Source: Nemertoderma westbladi
Lineage: Eukaryota; Xenacoelomorpha; Nemertodermatida; Nemertodermatidae
DNA: 20,459 bases
Reading direction: 5' to 3'
Assembly (NCBI GenBank): GCA_032718475.1
Contig: JAUCBJ010002024.1
Span: 1 to 20,459 of the forward strand
In this document: positions 18,401 through 20,459 of the stretch, piece by piece
Layout: each line of letters begins with the position of its first letter
Position numbering within the stretch: position 1 is the first letter of the stretch
Program-made: the position numbers and the translations under genes
Notes under the pieces: generated by a model
What the model saw: only the letters and a program-made list of their open reading frames with translations
Database searches by the model: none
Told to the model about the DNA's origin: nothing

Positions 18401-18631
18401 TCACTAGACCACATCGATAATGCTAAAATCCAAAAGATTAAAGCGGAACTACAATCCAACTACCAATTCCAGGTCGAGTGGCAGAAAGGAAAAAAACATC
18501 GAATAGCCGATTGTTTGAGTCGATCCCCCGTCGACCCGGGACCCGATGAGATTGACGATGAAGAAGAAAATATTTCGCACCACATAGCGGCGATTAACAT
18601 AGAGCTAACCAATACTGGGGTTATTGCATAG
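15416..18631 (+). CDS. gag-pol: Gag-protease-reverse transcriptase-RNase H polyprotein, ends at in-frame TAG
   Basis: This is a 1,071-residue polyprotein, with the start ATG in a good context (A at -3, G at +4). Gag occupies about 1-410: a charged coil (about 75-105), a capsid-like region (130-300), a basic stretch (315-355) and two zinc knuckles, C366-X2-C369-X5-H375-X5-C381 and C388-X2-C391-X4-H396-X4-C401. The aspartic protease has its active-site triad D451-T-G. Reverse transcriptase spans about 610-800 with D708 (LDAKSGYWQ) and the catalytic V769-D770-D771 (IVDD). RNase H spans about 905-1036 with D917 (TDAS), E957, D984 (TDHRPL) and D1032 (ADCLSR). Gag and Pol share one frame with no frameshift. 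The TAG at 18629-18631 lies after RNase H, and the integrase continues downstream in the same frame. All catalytic residues up to the stop are present. Confidence 0.95.
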   Translation: MAYSGSLDETLELSVDDIKQLDRAELMYHLANTDIPVNPKDPTELIRKKLIRWAEGEEDVKTTSGQPIDFAQVFANMESQRRDDERQRREAEQHREDQFLQLLAQQRGAIGGQQPDRHDVSAVKLQVRTPEKLDRGLSIKQFKHWRAAWDNYSTVTKLREKTREEEVAVFHTYCSGAFLLDLHYVMGIQPNTEMPVNEILDTINVHLRSQRNIAVDRYKLLRLRQSDRETFNEHLSKLYEAIDDSEMNTMTADDWRTTLIVCSIRDDETRRDIFGKIPALNLDETIDFCRARETAAKETQRLQNRVAGIQFSQEQTRGRQKKPPKSRYKRDKDKSPMGGHHPRNFKSPSREKMREALREGRETGHCVKCGGTYPHTTDKPCKAMDVVCLNCGKSGHYKAYCLAEKLKSPKLSGTISISTINGHVNKCKIPLIPIDFHHEGVYLGNTSCVADTGAEITVASSHMKTEWDLPLTTEFGQPDVPLIGANGSSIECEGLIYLTMTVGNKSYSEWVYLCPDIKRWGIYLSLSACIGLGLVHPEFPRPLHMATDSQINCIKERGDSVTDCDINYFQELETQKQKLMEEYSDVFQTSGPLKPMVGSPMKIELLEGAKPFCINAHRPIPIHFREKVKMELDDMIQKGIIERVGDRPTEWCHPLVVTNKPNRPGEIRMTVDLTKLNSQVRRIVHNSRSPYELVSDRKAGVKIFSVLDAKSGYWQVELDETSRDFTTFITPWGRFRYLRTPMGFISSGDSYNLRGDLAIEGVDQVKKIVDDILIEDTDYDEHIKRVRTILDRCRAHGITLHPGKFQFAKTQVKFAGYIISGDGIGADPGKVRAISEYPTPGNITDLRSFMGLVNQLGCFSSEISTLAAPLRDLLRTRNEFQWTPNHEESFRKVKQALVSPPILAPFEGNRETRLETDASRLHGLGYDLLQRHADDWKLVACGSRFLSDTESRYAVIELESLAIKFGIQKCRLYLSGLPFTVVTDHRPLVTIFNKHSLDHIDNAKIQKIKAELQSNYQFQVEWQKGKKHRIADCLSRSPVDPGPDEIDDEEENISHHIAAINIELTNTGVIA
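18629..18631 (+). other. In-frame TAG between RNase H and integrase
   Basis: A single TAG separates two open frames that are in phase (18803 minus 18632 is 171, a multiple of three). Everything on either side is intact, which fits one recent point mutation. Programmed readthrough is possible but would be at an unusual place, since known readthrough lies at the gag-pol border. Confidence 0.85.
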
Positions 18632-19972
18632 CCGGAGATCAATGACCCATTCATCAAAGAACTCCAGAGGGTCGCCAAAAGAGACGAGGAGTATCAGGAA
18701 CTCGTTGAGGAGATCTCCAAAGGCCATATCTTCCCTTCCAAATCATCGCCATATATCCGCCAATACCAATCGATTTGGGACAGGTTATCTCTATATAATA
18801 GTTTGGTATTATATAATGATAGAATAATTATACCAAACGCATTCCGCCAGGAAACTCTTAACCGACTTCATGCGTCCCATCTGGGCGTAACCCGAACCAA
18901 GCAGCGGGCCCGACAGGCAGTGTACTGGCCCGGGATCGGCAGAGATATCGAGATTTTAATACAAAAATGCGACTCATGCCAAACAATCCTACCCAGCCTT
19001 CCTAAAGAAACCCTTATGGCGGACCCGATACCGGACAGACCATTCCAATCTGTCTCCACCGATCTATTCACGGTGGGGGGTAAACATTTCATGGTTTACA
19101 CGGACCGCCTATCGGGATACCCCATGGCCCACCAATGGCGCGACGACCCCACAGCGCAACAGTGTGCGTTTGTTATTCGCAAATGGTTTGTGGATCTGGG
19201 AGTCCCGACTGTACTCCGATCAGACCGTGGTCCTCAGTTTGCAGCTGCTAGTTTCGGGAAGTTTCTAAACCGTTGGGGTGTTGCTTGGCAACCCAGTACT
19301 CCACACTTCCCAAGCAGCAACGGACACGCTGAAACAAGCGTCAAACAGATAAAACATCTGCTCAAAAAAATTCCTCATCCAGACATTAATTCAGAGGAAT
19401 TCCAAGAGGGACTCCTTGAAATGAAGAACACACCTCGCGAAGCGGGATTGTCACCAAGCGAGATTGTATTCGAGCGACAATTACGCACTCGGGTTCCGGC
19501 GCACCACAGCCGGTACGCGCCGCAGTGGCGAGAACGCGCCGACGAAGCCGACCAGAAAGCGGCCCAGCAGCGCATTCGGACCACTGACCATTATAATAAA
19601 TCCGCCCGAGATCTTAAAAAGATAAAAATTGGTTCAAAAGTCCGAGTGCAAGACCATGTTAACAAAGAATGGAAACACGTTGGCGAAGTAGTAGGAGTAG
19701 GAACTCGACGAGATTATCGAATTAAATTCCCATCAGGGCGGTCTTGGTGGCGAAATCGCCGTTTTATCAGAGTATACCACGAACCGGACTTCCTAGTACA
19801 AGAACCCACTATTATAGGCCGGGAAACGGAAAGTAAATCGGGAAACAGTAATAATCAAAGTGGAACTAATTTTGTACCAGAACCAAGACGTAGCCTTAGG
19901 GAGCGTAAAGAAACTGTACATTTCGGGTCTACAACAGTTCATTTTATAGAAAAAAATAGCAAAAAATTGTAA
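18632..19972 (+). CDS. pol: Integrase part of the polyprotein, downstream of the in-frame TAG
   Basis: This frame is the direct continuation of the upstream polyprotein frame: 446 codons with no further stop until TAA at 19970-19972. Numbered from 18632, the zinc-binding residues are H80 and H83 (LHASHLG) with C113 and C116 (CDSCQ). The catalytic triad is D144 (STDLF), D198 (RSDRGPQF) and E234 (GHAE), with the D-to-E distance of exactly 35 intervening residues. A C-terminal GPY/F-like or SH3-like module follows near 330-385, with a basic tail at the end. The first in-frame ATG after the TAG (about 19015) lies beyond the zinc-binding motif, so a functional integrase needs readthrough or a copy without the stop. 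No chromodomain is evident. Confidence 0.9.
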   Translation, partial: PEINDPFIKELQRVAKRDEEYQELVEEISKGHIFPSKSSPYIRQYQSIWDRLSLYNSLVLYNDRIIIPNAFRQETLNRLHASHLGVTRTKQRARQAVYWPGIGRDIEILIQKCDSCQTILPSLPKETLMADPIPDRPFQSVSTDLFTVGGKHFMVYTDRLSGYPMAHQWRDDPTAQQCAFVIRKWFVDLGVPTVLRSDRGPQFAAASFGKFLNRWGVAWQPSTPHFPSSNGHAETSVKQIKHLLKKIPHPDINSEEFQEGLLEMKNTPREAGLSPSEIVFERQLRTRVPAHHSRYAPQWRERADEADQKAAQQRIRTTDHYNKSARDLKKIKIGSKVRVQDHVNKEWKHVGEVVGVGTRRDYRIKFPSGRSWWRNRRFIRVYHEPDFLVQEPTIIGRETESKSGNSNNQSGTNFVPEPRRSLRERKETVHFGSTTVHFIEKNSKKL

Positions 19973-20131
19973 ATGACAAATTAAGTGAGATAAATTTATA
20001 TCCAACAATTGGAAATATTGGATTTCGAAACTGAAAGTAACTTTCTCATATAAAATACATATAACTATTCGTATGAGGTACAATCGCAATAGGCATTTTT
20101 AAAATGGACAAGATTAGCCTATTTCGATCGC

Positions 20132-20146
20132 GAAGGGAAAGGGAGA
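20132..20146 (+). promoter_or_regulatory. Polypurine tract of the Ty3/gypsy element
   Basis: GAAGGGAAAGGGAGA is an uninterrupted 15-purine run ending at the base before the 3' LTR. It serves as the plus-strand DNA primer site in reverse transcription. Confidence 0.93.
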
Positions 20147-20459
20147 TGGAATAGACCCATCAATATTGTATATTGTTGTATGGTGGTGGTGTTATTTGTC
20201 AGTGGTATTACTATACTCTAGTGCCCTGTTACATGGCCTATATTTCATATATACTTATTGTATGCCTAGACATCGGCCTAGTACAGACTACAGCCCACAG
20301 TGTACAGTAGTGCAGGAGCGCACTACATGCTGACACCTTGTCAGCATCTACAGATCTATATATACGTATTACATACTTATAATATAAATGTATTATATTC
20401 AATATGTGATTGTTTATATGGATTAATATTATCCCCTCGGGAGTTCGGCCAGACATGAG
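20147..20459 (+). repeat. 3' LTR of the Ty3/gypsy element, cut by the window edge
   Basis: It starts TGGAATAGACC and follows the 5' LTR to its base 314. By comparison about 17 more bases, ending TTATACCA, are expected beyond the window. Confidence 0.95.

Larger units (their letters stand above)
14968..20459 (+). mobile_element. Ty3/gypsy LTR retrotransposon (nearly complete)
   Basis: In order: 5' LTR, primer-binding site, leader, Gag-protease-RT-RNase H, in-frame TAG, integrase, polypurine tract and 3' LTR. The pol order, with integrase after RNase H, defines Ty3/gypsy (Metaviridae-type) elements. The two LTRs share 311 of 313-314 aligned positions, so the insertion is recent. The expected size is about 5.5 kb. 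No envelope-like frame lies between integrase and the 3' LTR. The extreme right end, about 17 bp of LTR, is outside the window. Confidence 0.96.

Noticed and set aside
18803-19972. Integrase as an independent gene starting at 18803
   Set aside because: The codon at 18803 is TTG, and the frame is open upstream to the TAG at 18629-18631, so this is part of the polyprotein rather than a separate start.

Overview
The window looks like animal (metazoan) nuclear DNA, most likely from an invertebrate. It is AT-rich with long non-coding stretches, minisatellite and fold-back DNA, one eukaryotic-type multi-zinc-finger gene, and pieces of LTR retroelements. No bacterial operon, Shine-Dalgarno pattern, rRNA, tRNA or CRISPR array was seen. 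The species cannot be named from the sequence.

Left part (1-7450, minus strand). A 590-codon reading frame starts at 1772 and runs off the left edge. It is preceded, in its own direction, by an AT-rich leader with a spaced array of the palindrome ATACCGGTAT. Upstream of that are two head-to-tail copies of a very long repeat: A (2330-5162, 2,833 bp, TG...CA termini on either strand) and B (5163 to about 7450, cut short). A and B abut with no spacer. Their TATA and CCAAT elements, an AATAAA hairpin and an internal 287-bp duplication suggest LTRs of an unrecognised retroelement family, with the minus-strand frame as its first (Gag-like) ORF. That reading is inference.

Middle (7451-12020). About 1.8 kb without a recognisable gene leads to a broken plus-strand coding region (9262-10349). 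It is followed by a polypurine tract and a third, inverted copy of the same repeat (C, from 10427), laid out like the 3' end of another member of the family. Copy C breaks off at 11580 in a 20-bp minisatellite of 22 units.

Right-middle (12021-14967). A minus-strand 267-residue protein with a B-box-like and two RanBP2-type zinc fingers (one incomplete) is followed by an AACTAATTTT-rich tract, a 234-bp fold-back (MITE-like) element and about 1.1 kb of unassigned DNA.

Right end (14968-20459). This is a nearly complete, young Ty3/gypsy retrotransposon on the plus strand: 331-bp 5' LTR, primer-binding site, Gag-protease-RT-RNase H in one frame, a single in-frame TAG, then integrase in the same frame, polypurine tract and a 3' LTR cut by the window edge about 17 bases before its end. 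The two LTRs differ at only two sites over 313 bp.
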